A stretch of 64,000 nucleotides of DNA from Chitinophagaceae bacterium (GTDB lineage Bacteria > Bacteroidota > Bacteroidia > Chitinophagales > Chitinophagaceae): positions 339,145 through 403,144 of the forward strand of contig JADKAM010000005.1 in assembly GCA_016715365.1 (NCBI GenBank), given 5' to 3'. The notes below the pieces were generated by a model. It was not told where the DNA came from and made no database searches. It was given only the letters and a program-made list of their open reading frames with translations. The translations under genes and the position numbers were made by a program. Shown piece by piece: positions 28,410-36,706 of the stretch. Numbering within the stretch: position 1 is the stretch's first letter; every line of letters begins with the position of its first letter.

Positions 28410-28970
28410 TTATTTTATTTTTAAAATGATACCACCCTGTATTTGGGTTATATCTCTACCAGCTTCTATATTAAACCCAAATGATGGAGTTACAAAATAC
28501 GAGGCACCTACAAAGCCACCAAATACAGGTATTACTTCGTTTTGTTTAATCCTGTCCTCATTCAGGTTGTACGAATATTGATTAAAACCAGCACCTGCCG
28601 AAAGCCCGGCGTAGGTATCAAGCCCTTTCACATTCCAGCCATGGTGCCAGGCCGATCGGCCGGCAACTATAAACGTATGGGCTTTGTAATTGTTAAACGT
28701 ACTACCACCATTAGAGAAGGTTCCGCCAGCCTGTGCACCCAGGGTAATTACACCCGGACCTGCCTGCCACAAACCTACTTCAATAGCGGCTTTTGTGCCA
28801 AGGGCGCTATTGTAATAATTACTGTTGTATTCATTGCCAATACCAACACCGGCCATAAAAGTTACACTGCCTTTTTTAACCGGTGAAACCGGGCCTTGGG
28901 CATTACTGATAGTGGCCATGCATAGGGCAATGCCAAATAATAGAGGGGAGATTACATGTTGTTTTTTCAT
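28410..28970 (-). CDS. Small outer-membrane barrel-like protein
   Basis: The 186-residue protein has a signal peptide (cut near 'ISNAQG'). It shows alternating strands with Gly/aromatic residues ('VTFMAGVGIGNEY', 'AAIEVGLWQAG', 'FGFNIEAGRDITQIQGGIILKIK'), as in 8-stranded outer-membrane barrels. No specific family is recognised. It lies 38 bases upstream of nagA on the same strand and could be co-transcribed. Confidence 0.65.
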   Translation of the reverse strand: MKKQHVISPLLFGIALCMATISNAQGPVSPVKKGSVTFMAGVGIGNEYNSNYYNSALGTKAAIEVGLWQAGPGVITLGAQAGGTFSNGGSTFNNYKAHTFIVAGRSAWHHGWNVKGLDTYAGLSAGAGFNQYSYNLNEDRIKQNEVIPVFGGFVGASYFVTPSFGFNIEAGRDITQIQGGIILKIK

Positions 28971-29135
28971 GTCAACACCATAACCAAATACTATACCAAC
29001 AGTTTTTAAAAGGATATGACAGGTTGTTAATTATTTATTAAGGACAACAGTTCTTTAACAGGCACCACCGCAGGGGTAAATATTTATTTTAAGATGTATT
29101 TCTTTTAACAAAAGGAATTTCCCTAACTTCCAATA

Positions 29136-30188
29136 ATGAAACATTTTAAGTTTTATTCCAAGGAAGACATCTTGTCCATGACGAGGGTAAGGCGCTTTGA
29201 AACCAAGATGGGAGAGCGTGTAAAGTTTTTGAAACCAGATGGCGAATGGCCGGAGGTATTAAAAGAATCGGGGGCAAAATATGTTATACTGGGTATACCG
29301 GAAGATTTTGGTGTGAAAGCAAATTATGGGGTGGGTGGAACTGAAACAGCCTGGTTGTCTTTTCTTACTTCATTTTTAAATGTACAGAGCAACGATTTTT
29401 TAACAGGAGAAAATACTTTGATACTTGGCCACTTTGATTTTGGCGATATCAAATTCCTGATCGAAAATAATGCCTATAATCCCGAAGAAAAAATAAATGC
29501 GTACCGACATGCACTGAACATTGTTGATGAAGAAGTGGAGAACCTGCTTAAAGTAATTGCATCGGCAAAAAAAATACCCATCATTATTGGTGGCGGGCAT
29601 AATAATGCTTACCCCATCATTAAAGGCGTTGCAAAAGGTTTGCACAAGGCAGATATGATCCCATTATCGCAGATCAATTGTATAAACCTGGATGCCCATG
29701 CCGATTACAGTGTGGCGGAAGGAAGGCACAGCGGCAATGGCTTCCGCTATGCAGAGGAAGATGGTTACCTGGGAAAATATTGTATGGTTGCACTGCACGA
29801 AAATTATATTTCGCAGAATGTTTTAATGGATATTCATAACAATCCGTTTATTGATTATATCAGTTACGAAGAGATATTTATTCATGAACGAAAGAACTTT
29901 ATACAGGCTGTAGCCCATGCTACCGGCTTTACCGAAGACAGTTATACCGGAATTGAAATTGACCTGGATTGTGTTGAAAATGTGCTGAGCAGTGCCATCA
30001 CCCCAAGCGGTATTACGCCACTGCTGGCCCGTAAATTTGTAACTTTCACTGCACAGGATTCGAAACCGGCTTACCTGCATATCAGCGAAGGTGCCACCCA
30101 ACTGGCTGATGGAAGAAAAGATGATACAACCGGTAAACTGATCAGTTACCTGGTAAGCGATTTTATTAAGGAGTTAACGCAGGATTAA
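29136..30188 (+). CDS. Arginase-family hydrolase (formimidoylglutamase-like)
   Basis: The 350-residue protein has the ureohydrolase metal motifs: 'GGGHNNAYP' (His), 'NLDAHADYS' (Asp-x-His-x-Asp) and 'EIDLDCVENVLSSAITPSG' (Asp-x-Asp). The N-terminal ~130 residues, including 'GIPEDFGVKANYGVGGTETAW', resemble Bacteroidota proteins annotated as formimidoylglutamase, which releases formamide from formiminoglutamate in histidine breakdown. No other hut gene is near, so the substrate remains uncertain. Confidence 0.8.
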   Translation: MKHFKFYSKEDILSMTRVRRFETKMGERVKFLKPDGEWPEVLKESGAKYVILGIPEDFGVKANYGVGGTETAWLSFLTSFLNVQSNDFLTGENTLILGHFDFGDIKFLIENNAYNPEEKINAYRHALNIVDEEVENLLKVIASAKKIPIIIGGGHNNAYPIIKGVAKGLHKADMIPLSQINCINLDAHADYSVAEGRHSGNGFRYAEEDGYLGKYCMVALHENYISQNVLMDIHNNPFIDYISYEEIFIHERKNFIQAVAHATGFTEDSYTGIEIDLDCVENVLSSAITPSGITPLLARKFVTFTAQDSKPAYLHISEGATQLADGRKDDTTGKLISYLVSDFIKELTQD

Positions 30189-30198
30189 TTTTTATAGG

Positions 30199-30840
30199 AT
30201 GATTCAGCATTCAACCAGGCTATCTTCTTTTTATTTAACAGTAACTGCTGTTTTGGGTTGGTTTGCCCTGGCGTCACAACTATACCTGATCATTCAAAAC
30301 AGGGTTGTTTCGGTTGCAGAAACGATTGTCCGGTATTTTAGCTTTTTTACCATTCTCACTAATTTGATTGTAGCTGTTTGCGTTACAGTTTTACTACTAA
30401 AGCCCAATTCAAAGTGGGGGAGATGGTTTTCAAAATCAACAACTTTAACGGCAATAACAGTATACATAACTATCGTTGGGGTAGTTTATAATGTGATTCT
30501 CCGTTTTTTATGGAAGCCTCAGGGACTGCAATATGTAACTGATGAATTGTTACATACCATAATACCGCTGTTATTTATTTTGTACTGGTTTTTATTTGTT
30601 CCTAAAAAGGGATTGCAATACAAACAGTTCTTGCCCTGGTTGATCTATCCTTTGCTATATGTGATCTACACAGCTATACATGGAGCAATAAGCGGCTATT
30701 ATCCTTATCCATTCATTAATGTTACAGAGTTGGGTTATGGAAAAGTGTTGATCAATACCGGAGGTTTGTTGCTTGCCTTCTCTATGCTTTCTTTATTCTT
30801 AATTGCTGTTGCAAAATATATGAATAGGGGAAAGGCATAA
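30199..30840 (+). CDS. Pr6Pr-family membrane protein
   Basis: The 213-residue protein has six membrane segments. 'VRYFSFFTILTNLIVA', 'TVYITIVGVVYNVILRFLWKPQG' and 'LHTIIPLLFILYWFLFVPK' match the Pr6Pr (FAR-17a/AIG1-like) family, whose eukaryotic members hydrolyse lipid esters. The bacterial role is unknown. It is only 10 bases after the hydrolase gene, so they probably share a transcript. Confidence 0.8.
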   Translation: MIQHSTRLSSFYLTVTAVLGWFALASQLYLIIQNRVVSVAETIVRYFSFFTILTNLIVAVCVTVLLLKPNSKWGRWFSKSTTLTAITVYITIVGVVYNVILRFLWKPQGLQYVTDELLHTIIPLLFILYWFLFVPKKGLQYKQFLPWLIYPLLYVIYTAIHGAISGYYPYPFINVTELGYGKVLINTGGLLLAFSMLSLFLIAVAKYMNRGKA

Positions 30841-30841
30841 T

Positions 30842-31984
30842 CTATTTAGATATTTGAGTTTTACCGGCGAGTAGTTTCTCTCTTAGTCTTAAAAAAGGTT
30901 TTTCTATTGTGTATCTTAATATCAATGCGCCGAGTATTGTAAAAACAATTGAAAGCAGCAACATCCAATAGCTTTCCTCATCAAGCCCCATCTTACCAAA
31001 ATAAACAAAACACAAATGCCTTACTGCTTTATGAATTAAGTAAACGGAGTAGGAGAGTATTGCAATTGATGATGTTATCCGGGATTTGAATTTATATAAA
31101 ACACAACCAGGGCTTATGGCTGCTAAAACCATACAGCCAAAACCAATGGCAATTAAGGGAAATCCAAAAACATTGGCATTAAATCCGTTCCTGGGAAAAC
31201 AAAGAAAATAGGCACCGGTTAATATCATGATGCCGGTTATAAGTAAAAGGTTGGCATACTTAGTTATTTTTTCTGTTAATGCAGGATAAAAGACAACTAA
31301 GCCAGCAATACTGATACCCACCAAAAGCCCATCCAGCCTTGTATGCGTTGGATAATACATCCAGGTAACCCAAAAGTTACCATCACCACCTTCTTTGCCA
31401 ATTAAAGGAGCCATGTAGGTATTCCATATATACAAGCGTATTAAACAGGTAAAGAGAAAAAGGCCTGCAATAAGGTAAACTCCTTTATTAGTAACCTTAA
31501 AATAAACCAGCGCTGCAATAACTAAAGGGAATGCCAGGTAAAATTGTTCCTCTATGCAAAGCGACCAGGCGTGAGAGAATGTTCCATTAATTGAGGGATT
31601 TAAGCCAATGTTTTGCGTAAAAGTTAAGAACCGCCATAAAGCAGGCAGACTTTCCCGTTCTCTAAAGACCGGTACTAAAAAATAAACGGCAACTACAACC
31701 AGGTAAACAGGAATGATCCTGAAAAAACGTTTGATAAAAAACTGTTTTATAGAAATTGAATTGGTTGCTTTTAACGCTGTGAAGAGTTGACGGGCAATTA
31801 AAAAGCCACTCAATACAAAAAACAGATCAACACCAATCCAGCCAAAATCTATAATTTTCCATACCCATCCCGGTAAGTCAGCTACGCCCGGGTAATGAAA
31901 AATAAAAACCAAAGCAATTGCCAATGCCCTTAAATGATCGAGCCCATGTAGTTTTTCGGGAACAGCATTTTGCAGTTTAGTCAA
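30842..31984 (-). CDS. Acyltransferase 3 family membrane protein
   Basis: The 380-residue protein with about ten membrane helices opens with 'HGLDHLRALAIALVFIFHYPG', the conserved Arg and active-site His (near residue 30) of acyltransferase 3 enzymes, followed by 'DLFFVLSGFLIARQLF'. These transfer acyl groups from the cytoplasm to cell-surface sugars. The start is a TTG at 31984: an in-frame stop lies just upstream and no ATG precedes the motif. The stop codon is one base from that of the Pr6Pr gene. Confidence 0.85.
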   Translation of the reverse strand: MTKLQNAVPEKLHGLDHLRALAIALVFIFHYPGVADLPGWVWKIIDFGWIGVDLFFVLSGFLIARQLFTALKATNSISIKQFFIKRFFRIIPVYLVVVAVYFLVPVFRERESLPALWRFLTFTQNIGLNPSINGTFSHAWSLCIEEQFYLAFPLVIAALVYFKVTNKGVYLIAGLFLFTCLIRLYIWNTYMAPLIGKEGGDGNFWVTWMYYPTHTRLDGLLVGISIAGLVVFYPALTEKITKYANLLLITGIMILTGAYFLCFPRNGFNANVFGFPLIAIGFGCMVLAAISPGCVLYKFKSRITSSIAILSYSVYLIHKAVRHLCFVYFGKMGLDEESYWMLLLSIVFTILGALILRYTIEKPFLRLREKLLAGKTQISK

Positions 31985-32014
31985 GGGTAGAAATTAATTC
32001 AGGCTCAGTAAAAT

Positions 32015-32716
32015 TTATTTAAATTGTTCCGCAATTTCTTTTTCTGTAGCAATACCCTCTTTACGCCAAACCTGTTTACCATCTTTAAAAACAATAAACA
32101 CCGGCAGTGCGGTAACTTTATATGCCTGCAAAATATCCTGGTCACGGCCGCCATCTACTTGTAATAAAGTGAATTTGTCTTTGTTGTTTTCGGTTAAACT
32201 TTTTAAAACCGGTTCCATCTGTTTACAGGGCGGGCACCAGCTTGCACCAAAGTCTACCAATACAATTTTAGAACCTTTGATGGTGGCATTCAGTTCATCA
32301 ATCGTCATTTGTTTTTCGGTGCTGGCACCTTCCAGTGGTTTGTTGGCAGCACGCCAGGCATTGGTGCCTCCTTTTAATTCGTACACATTTTTATAACCGG
32401 CTTTACGCATCTTGTCGGCAGCTGCGGCACTTCGGCCACCGGCCAGGCAATACACATAAACCGGTTTGTCTTTATCAATAAAAGCCAGGCGACGTTCAAA
32501 TTCTGTTTTATTATTCCAATCGGCCTGCAGGGCATTTTTTATATGGCCACTGAAAAATTCACCGGGCGTTCTTACATCCAGTATCTGAATATTTTCTTTG
32601 GTCGTGATCTCTTTTTCAAATGCATCGGCAGTTAAAGCATTTTTAGTTTGTGCCTTGCAGGAGATGATAATGGCTGAAAATAAAATGGTCGTCAGCAGCG
32701 TGCTTAAAAATTTCAT
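32015..32716 (-). CDS. Rhodanese-thioredoxin fusion lipoprotein
   Basis: The 233-residue protein has lipobox IISC (Cys20). A rhodanese domain (about 25-125) has active-site loop YCLAGGRS (Cys90); a thioredoxin domain (about 135-233) has WCPPC (Cys161, Cys164) and cis-Pro 'ALPVF'. It is probably periplasmic and moves sulfur or electrons between thiols. CPPC instead of CGPC fits a reductase of periplasmic proteins. The fusion is complete. Confidence 0.9.
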   Translation of the reverse strand: MKFLSTLLTTILFSAIIISCKAQTKNALTADAFEKEITTKENIQILDVRTPGEFFSGHIKNALQADWNNKTEFERRLAFIDKDKPVYVYCLAGGRSAAAADKMRKAGYKNVYELKGGTNAWRAANKPLEGASTEKQMTIDELNATIKGSKIVLVDFGASWCPPCKQMEPVLKSLTENNKDKFTLLQVDGGRDQDILQAYKVTALPVFIVFKDGKQVWRKEGIATEKEIAEQFK

Positions 32717-32735
32717 TTTAATGTTTTTTGCAAAC

Positions 32736-33722
32736 TTACTTTAATAATTTCTGTAAGTCGATTGGAGAAACAGTTAATAAATTCACTTTTGGTAAACGTT
32801 TGGTTAATTCCCGCCAGTTGGCATCTTTCTTATAAATTTTCTGCAGCATTTTGGATGCATCTGCTAACTTTTTATTATTTGCCAGCGTAATGGCAGTCCA
32901 ATATTGCATTTCTAAATTATCCGGAAACATTTTCATGGCGGCGCCGTATTCTTCCATGGCCAGTTTCATGTCGTTTTTCTCAGTTGCCAGATCTCCTTTG
33001 TCCATGTGTTCGTATGCACGGAATGTTCTCAGTAACCTGTCTAATTCATCCAGCGGTGCTTTGTGATCATCAACCCGCAGATCGATCAGGCGTTCGTTCC
33101 AGGGCTGGCCGGTACTTTTACCGGCAACTACTAAAATAGCAGCCGATTGCTTTCCACGTATATCGCCGCCGGCAGCCTGTGCAGCTTTTAAAGCTATTAA
33201 AACCCTTTCTGCCAAAGGTTTTCCTTCGCTGCTTTCAAATGCTTTCGACATGGCTGCATTTACTTTATCGCCCAGCATCATATTGCTTTGTACAGCGTAA
33301 TTTTTGCCAACAATATTTCCGGCATGATCAATACAGTTTTTTCCTGTCCAGGAATTTACATTTCCATTGGCATCAATCATAGCCACCTGTCTTACTTCAC
33401 GGCCTTCATCTGCAGCAAGCAATTCGCTTAAAGCTTCCGGTGCTGTTTTTCCTTTCTTCATCAGATCCAGCCCTTTAATGCCATAACTTTTGTTTACAAA
33501 ACTTTGGGTGGCTACCACACCAACACCGGCTTCGCCCCAGCTTACGGCTGTTCCCACGCTGAACCAATGGCTTTGTACACCTACGGCCATTTCGCCGGTA
33601 ACCGCATCACGGGCAACAATAGAAAATGTATGCGCCAGGCCTGCCTCTTTTTTAAAAAACTGTGCAAAGGAAAATGAAACAGTAAAGAGGCAAAGGCTAA
33701 ACAGCATTATTATCTTCTTCAT
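32736..33722 (-). CDS. DUF1028 (Ntn-hydrolase-like) exported protein
   Basis: The 328-residue protein has a signal peptide (cut near 'FSFAQ'). The DUF1028 block is clear: 'HTFSIVARDAVTGEMAVGVQSHWFSVGTAVSWGEAGVGVVATQSF'. The last ~90 residues look like a TPR pair ('AMEEYGAAMKMFPDNLEMQYWTAITLANNKKLADASKMLQKIY'). DUF1028 has an Ntn-hydrolase-like fold; its substrate is unknown. It lies 19 bases upstream of the rhodanese-thioredoxin gene on the same strand, so the two are likely an operon. Confidence 0.85.
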   Translation of the reverse strand: MKKIIMLFSLCLFTVSFSFAQFFKKEAGLAHTFSIVARDAVTGEMAVGVQSHWFSVGTAVSWGEAGVGVVATQSFVNKSYGIKGLDLMKKGKTAPEALSELLAADEGREVRQVAMIDANGNVNSWTGKNCIDHAGNIVGKNYAVQSNMMLGDKVNAAMSKAFESSEGKPLAERVLIALKAAQAAGGDIRGKQSAAILVVAGKSTGQPWNERLIDLRVDDHKAPLDELDRLLRTFRAYEHMDKGDLATEKNDMKLAMEEYGAAMKMFPDNLEMQYWTAITLANNKKLADASKMLQKIYKKDANWRELTKRLPKVNLLTVSPIDLQKLLK

Positions 33723-33749
33723 AAATTGATTTTAAATAAAGCTACAAAT

Positions 33750-33778
33750 AAAAAAGCCATCCCTTTACAGGAATGGCT
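33750..33778 (-). terminator. Rho-independent terminator (minus strand)
   Basis: On the minus strand a 9-bp stem (AGCCATTCC with GGGATGGCT, one wobble pair) is followed by six T. It lies just downstream of the SH3b gene and just before the DUF1028 gene. Confidence 0.8.
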
Positions 33779-33797
33779 CGTATTTAATTTGATTATT

Positions 33798-34214
33798 TTA
33801 AAGCGGAGACAGGTATTGTGCATATGCATAACCTTCTTCACCATCGGCGGTTTTAATTTTCCACCAGCTGTCATCAGTTTTTTCAACCAGGGTAACCACT
33901 TCATCATGTGCAGCTTTACCAATAATTTCACCTTCGGTACTTGGTGTACTTCTGATGTTGAGATTAGTACTGTCTGTTGTTACTTTTAACTGAGCACCGG
34001 CGTCAGCTTTGATGTCTATATTCATCATCAGATCGCCACTGGCCATGTTGGGGTCAATTTTTGCATACAATGCCCAAAGTGCATCATAATCTGCAGTGCT
34101 GTTTGCAGTACCACTAACATGTAAAACACCTTCCTGTTCTGTTGAAGCTAAGTTAGCAATACCCAATGTGGTAGCGGTTTGCAATAACTCGGCGTATTTA
34201 TCCTGTAATGCCAT
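33798..34214 (-). CDS. BON-like and SH3b domain protein
   Basis: The 138-residue protein has no signal. The first ~75 residues ('LASTEQEGVLHVSGTANSTADYDALWALYAKIDPN') look like a BON-type domain as in LysM/BON envelope proteins. Residues ~80-138 are a bacterial SH3 domain ('LNIRSTPSTEGEIIGKAAHDEVVTLVEKTDDSWWKIKTADGEEGYAYAQYL'). SH3b domains bind cell-wall peptides. It lies 26 bases after the BON lipoprotein gene and is probably a partner of it. Confidence 0.75.
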   Translation of the reverse strand: MALQDKYAELLQTATTLGIANLASTEQEGVLHVSGTANSTADYDALWALYAKIDPNMASGDLMMNIDIKADAGAQLKVTTDSTNLNIRSTPSTEGEIIGKAAHDEVVTLVEKTDDSWWKIKTADGEEGYAYAQYLSPL

Positions 34215-34240
34215 TTTGTTTGTTTTAAGTTGTTATTTAA

Positions 34241-34735
34241 TTATTTTTTTTCTGTTAAACCGGTTACATCAGAAAGTACTTTTGCAGATGCCAGCATTTG
34301 CATGATCTTCATCCTGTTTGCCTGAGTAACTGCTCCTTTTAATACTGCTTTGTCGCCCACAAATTCAACGGTAACGCCGGCGATATCTTTTAAGCCATCT
34401 TTTACTTTTTGTTGTGTAGCCTCATCTAAAACAGTAGTTAAAGAAGCCGGTGGTGGCGGTGGAGGAGGGGTAATTGTGCAGTTATTTACTACAGACTTTA
34501 CACCTTTTACACCGGCAACAATTTTTTCGCAACCAGCTTTACAGGCATCATCTTTACATTCGCCGCCCATGGTTACTATGCCGTCTTTTACGTCAATAGT
34601 TGTACCCGTCATAGATGGATCGGCTGCTAAAGCTTTTTCAACAGCAGTTTTAATATCTGCATCTTTTGGTTTACAGCTTACAAAAAGCATGGTGGCCGAT
34701 ACAACCACAACCATTAATAATTTTGTCAGTTTCAT
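34241..34735 (-). CDS. BON-domain lipoprotein
   Basis: The 164-residue protein has lipobox LFVSC. Two BON-type domains flank a polyproline linker (residues ~88-95): the first 'DIKTAVEKALAADPSMTGTTIDVKDGIVTMGGEC', the second 'QKVKDGLKDIAGVTVEFVGDKAVLKGAVTQANRMKIMQMLASAKV'. Four Cys in the first domain (CKDDACKAGC and NNC) may form disulfides. BON domains bind phospholipid or bridge envelope layers. It is the first gene of a two-gene operon. Confidence 0.8.
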   Translation of the reverse strand: MKLTKLLMVVVVSATMLFVSCKPKDADIKTAVEKALAADPSMTGTTIDVKDGIVTMGGECKDDACKAGCEKIVAGVKGVKSVVNNCTITPPPPPPPASLTTVLDEATQQKVKDGLKDIAGVTVEFVGDKAVLKGAVTQANRMKIMQMLASAKVLSDVTGLTEKK

Positions 34736-34867
34736 TTGTTTGATTTTTTGTTTTGAAATTTAAAATTAAAATAAATCCTTTAATATGAACTAAAGATTAA
34801 ATCTGATTACAACTTACAATAAAAAGACAACTAAATAAAAGAAAGGGTTGCGTATATATTTTAAAAG

Positions 34868-35653
34868 TTATAAACAACCTAATCTGCCACCATCTACCGG
34901 TAAATTAATGCCATTAATATATGCTGCAGCCGGTGAGGCTAAAAATGCCACAGCAGCACCAAATTCTTCCGGCTGCCCAATTCTTCCGGCAGGAATTTCT
35001 GCAACCAGTTGCTTCATCACTTCTTTTTCTGTAATATTACCAGCTTTGGCTTTGGATGCAATCACATAATCGGCCCTTACCGTTTTGGTAAAGCCTGGCA
35101 AAACATTGTTTACGGTAATACCAAACGGCCCTAACTCTGTAGCCAGAGTTTTTGCCCAGTTGGCAACTGCAGCCCTGATGGTATTGCTTACACCCAAACC
35201 AGCAATAGGACTTTTAACCGAGGTAGAAATAATGTTGATGATCCTTCCGAAACCGGCTGCCTTCATGCCCGGCACAACAGCCTGTGTAAGGTTGTGGTTA
35301 TTGATAAGGTGATTATTGAAAGCAGCTAAAAAATCTTCGGGCCTGGCTGTTAGAGCTGCGCCACCGGGAGGGCCGCCGGTATTGTTTACCAAAATATGTA
35401 TGGTATTAGTTTTTATAAAACCGTCGGTGGCATCTTTAACTGCAGTGGTATCGGTAAAATCGGCAACAAGGTATTGGTGTTGTTGTCCTTTGGAACTGTC
35501 TAAACTGCTAAGAGCCTCCTTTAATTTTTCTTCATTGCGGGCCATTAATACCAGATTGCAGCCCAATAAAGCAAGTTCGGCAGCGCTGGCATAGCCCAAC
35601 CCCTGTGTACTGCCGCATACAAGGGCGGTTTTGTTTGTAAGATCAAGATTCAT
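34868..35653 (-). CDS. Atypical short-chain dehydrogenase (no YxxxK)
   Basis: The 261-residue Rossmann protein keeps the nucleotide-binding GSTQGLG (about 14-20), 'NNTGGPPGG' and the active-site Ser143 in 'IISTS'. The catalytic Tyr/Lys positions are Ser156 and Arg160 ('VSNTIRAAV'). Such SNxxR members are a known divergent SDR subgroup often labelled 3-oxoacyl-ACP reductase, but classical reductase chemistry is unlikely without Tyr-Lys. The function is open. Confidence 0.85.
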   Translation of the reverse strand: MNLDLTNKTALVCGSTQGLGYASAAELALLGCNLVLMARNEEKLKEALSSLDSSKGQQHQYLVADFTDTTAVKDATDGFIKTNTIHILVNNTGGPPGGAALTARPEDFLAAFNNHLINNHNLTQAVVPGMKAAGFGRIINIISTSVKSPIAGLGVSNTIRAAVANWAKTLATELGPFGITVNNVLPGFTKTVRADYVIASKAKAGNITEKEVMKQLVAEIPAGRIGQPEEFGAAVAFLASPAAAYINGINLPVDGGRLGCL

Positions 35654-35704
35654 CTGCCTGTTTTTTTATAAAGCTACTATAAAAAAAATATCTGAACCTT
35701 GTAC

Positions 35705-36361
35705 TTACTGTTCTTCCTTTGGAGCCACATCCAGGATCACTTTTTTCTTAACCATATCCTTTATTATCTTCAACCCGTTTTCGTGTGCCAACGTTTCCGT
35801 TGTATTAGGGTCAAAACTGTTGGTACGCACAGCATATATCATTTTATCAGCCTTAACCTCAAAAAGGCTGCTTTCCCAGAAATAAGTGGTGGTGGTAATA
35901 TAATAACCCGGTGTATAAACTCTTTCATAAATACCAGAATAGTACTTATCCAGGCTACCGTACAAGTTTGTATTTGCAGGCTGGTTGTAAAATCCACCGG
36001 GATAATACTTTTCTTCCTTTTCCTGATTTAACAGGGCAATGGTAATTACAGCATCAATACCTGTTAATTTAAATTCATCCACAATTTCGATTGCAGCAAG
36101 TTTTTTATAAGCTTTTGCTTTGTACACATCCAAAGAAGAAACGGCATGGTACCCTTTACTGACAAGATCGTTTACCAGGTGTGTTTCCATTTGCTTTCTC
36201 AGGCTGCTGTCTTTTTCAGTCATCAGCCCCCACACCATTACATTATGATAAGGTTTTGTCTGTGCATTTTCGGCCTTCCAGGAAGAATTTATTTTTGTAG
36301 AACTGCAGGAAAAAAGGAAGGCTGATGCCATCATTGCCTGAATGATCATCTTAATTTTCAT
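35705..36361 (-). CDS. Lipoprotein of unknown function
   Basis: The ATG at 36361 gives an SPII signal with lipobox LFSC. The ~200-residue mature part has 'SSTKINSSWKAENAQTKPYHNVMVWGLMTEKDSSLRKQMETHLVNDL' and a Tyr-rich centre 'YYSGIYERVYTPGYYITTTTYFWE'. It resembles DUF4136-like Bacteroidota lipoproteins of unknown role. It is 51 bases upstream of the SDR gene on the same strand. Confidence 0.7.
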   Translation of the reverse strand: MKIKMIIQAMMASAFLFSCSSTKINSSWKAENAQTKPYHNVMVWGLMTEKDSSLRKQMETHLVNDLVSKGYHAVSSLDVYKAKAYKKLAAIEIVDEFKLTGIDAVITIALLNQEKEEKYYPGGFYNQPANTNLYGSLDKYYSGIYERVYTPGYYITTTTYFWESSLFEVKADKMIYAVRTNSFDPNTTETLAHENGLKIIKDMVKKKVILDVAPKEEQ

Positions 36362-36706
36362 AAAATTAAATTTGATTAAAGCTAAGACTAACCTTGCTTT
36401 ATGCCTATGATTTAAGGCATAAGAGAAACCAATTCCTGTCATATTCAATTCCTTTTTGCCGCCCGTTCATTTTTTGCTCACATTTTTGAATTAATTGTGG
36501 ATAATTCGGCACCATCAAAAATCCTTCCATTCAGTTATATTCGCAGCGATAAAAAAGGTCAATCCGTTAATCTGTATATCCGTTAATCCGTTTATAGCAT
36601 AAACCAATTAGCGGATTCTCTATCAGCTCAGGCGCTTTACGGATTAACCCCGTCCGAACGGTATTCAGCCGGGCGGGCAATTAACCAATAACGGATTAAC
36701 TAAACC
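36362..36706. repeat. Intergenic spacer with inverted ACGGATTAAC repeats
   Basis: This 345-base spacer upstream of parE has four copies of a 10-mer: GTTAATCTGT (36566, one mismatch) and GTTAATCCGT (36582) in one orientation, then ACGGATTAAC at 36639 and 36691 in the other. The last copy ends seven bases before the parE start. They could pair into a large cruciform or be binding sites. No ORF is seen. Confidence 0.6.
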
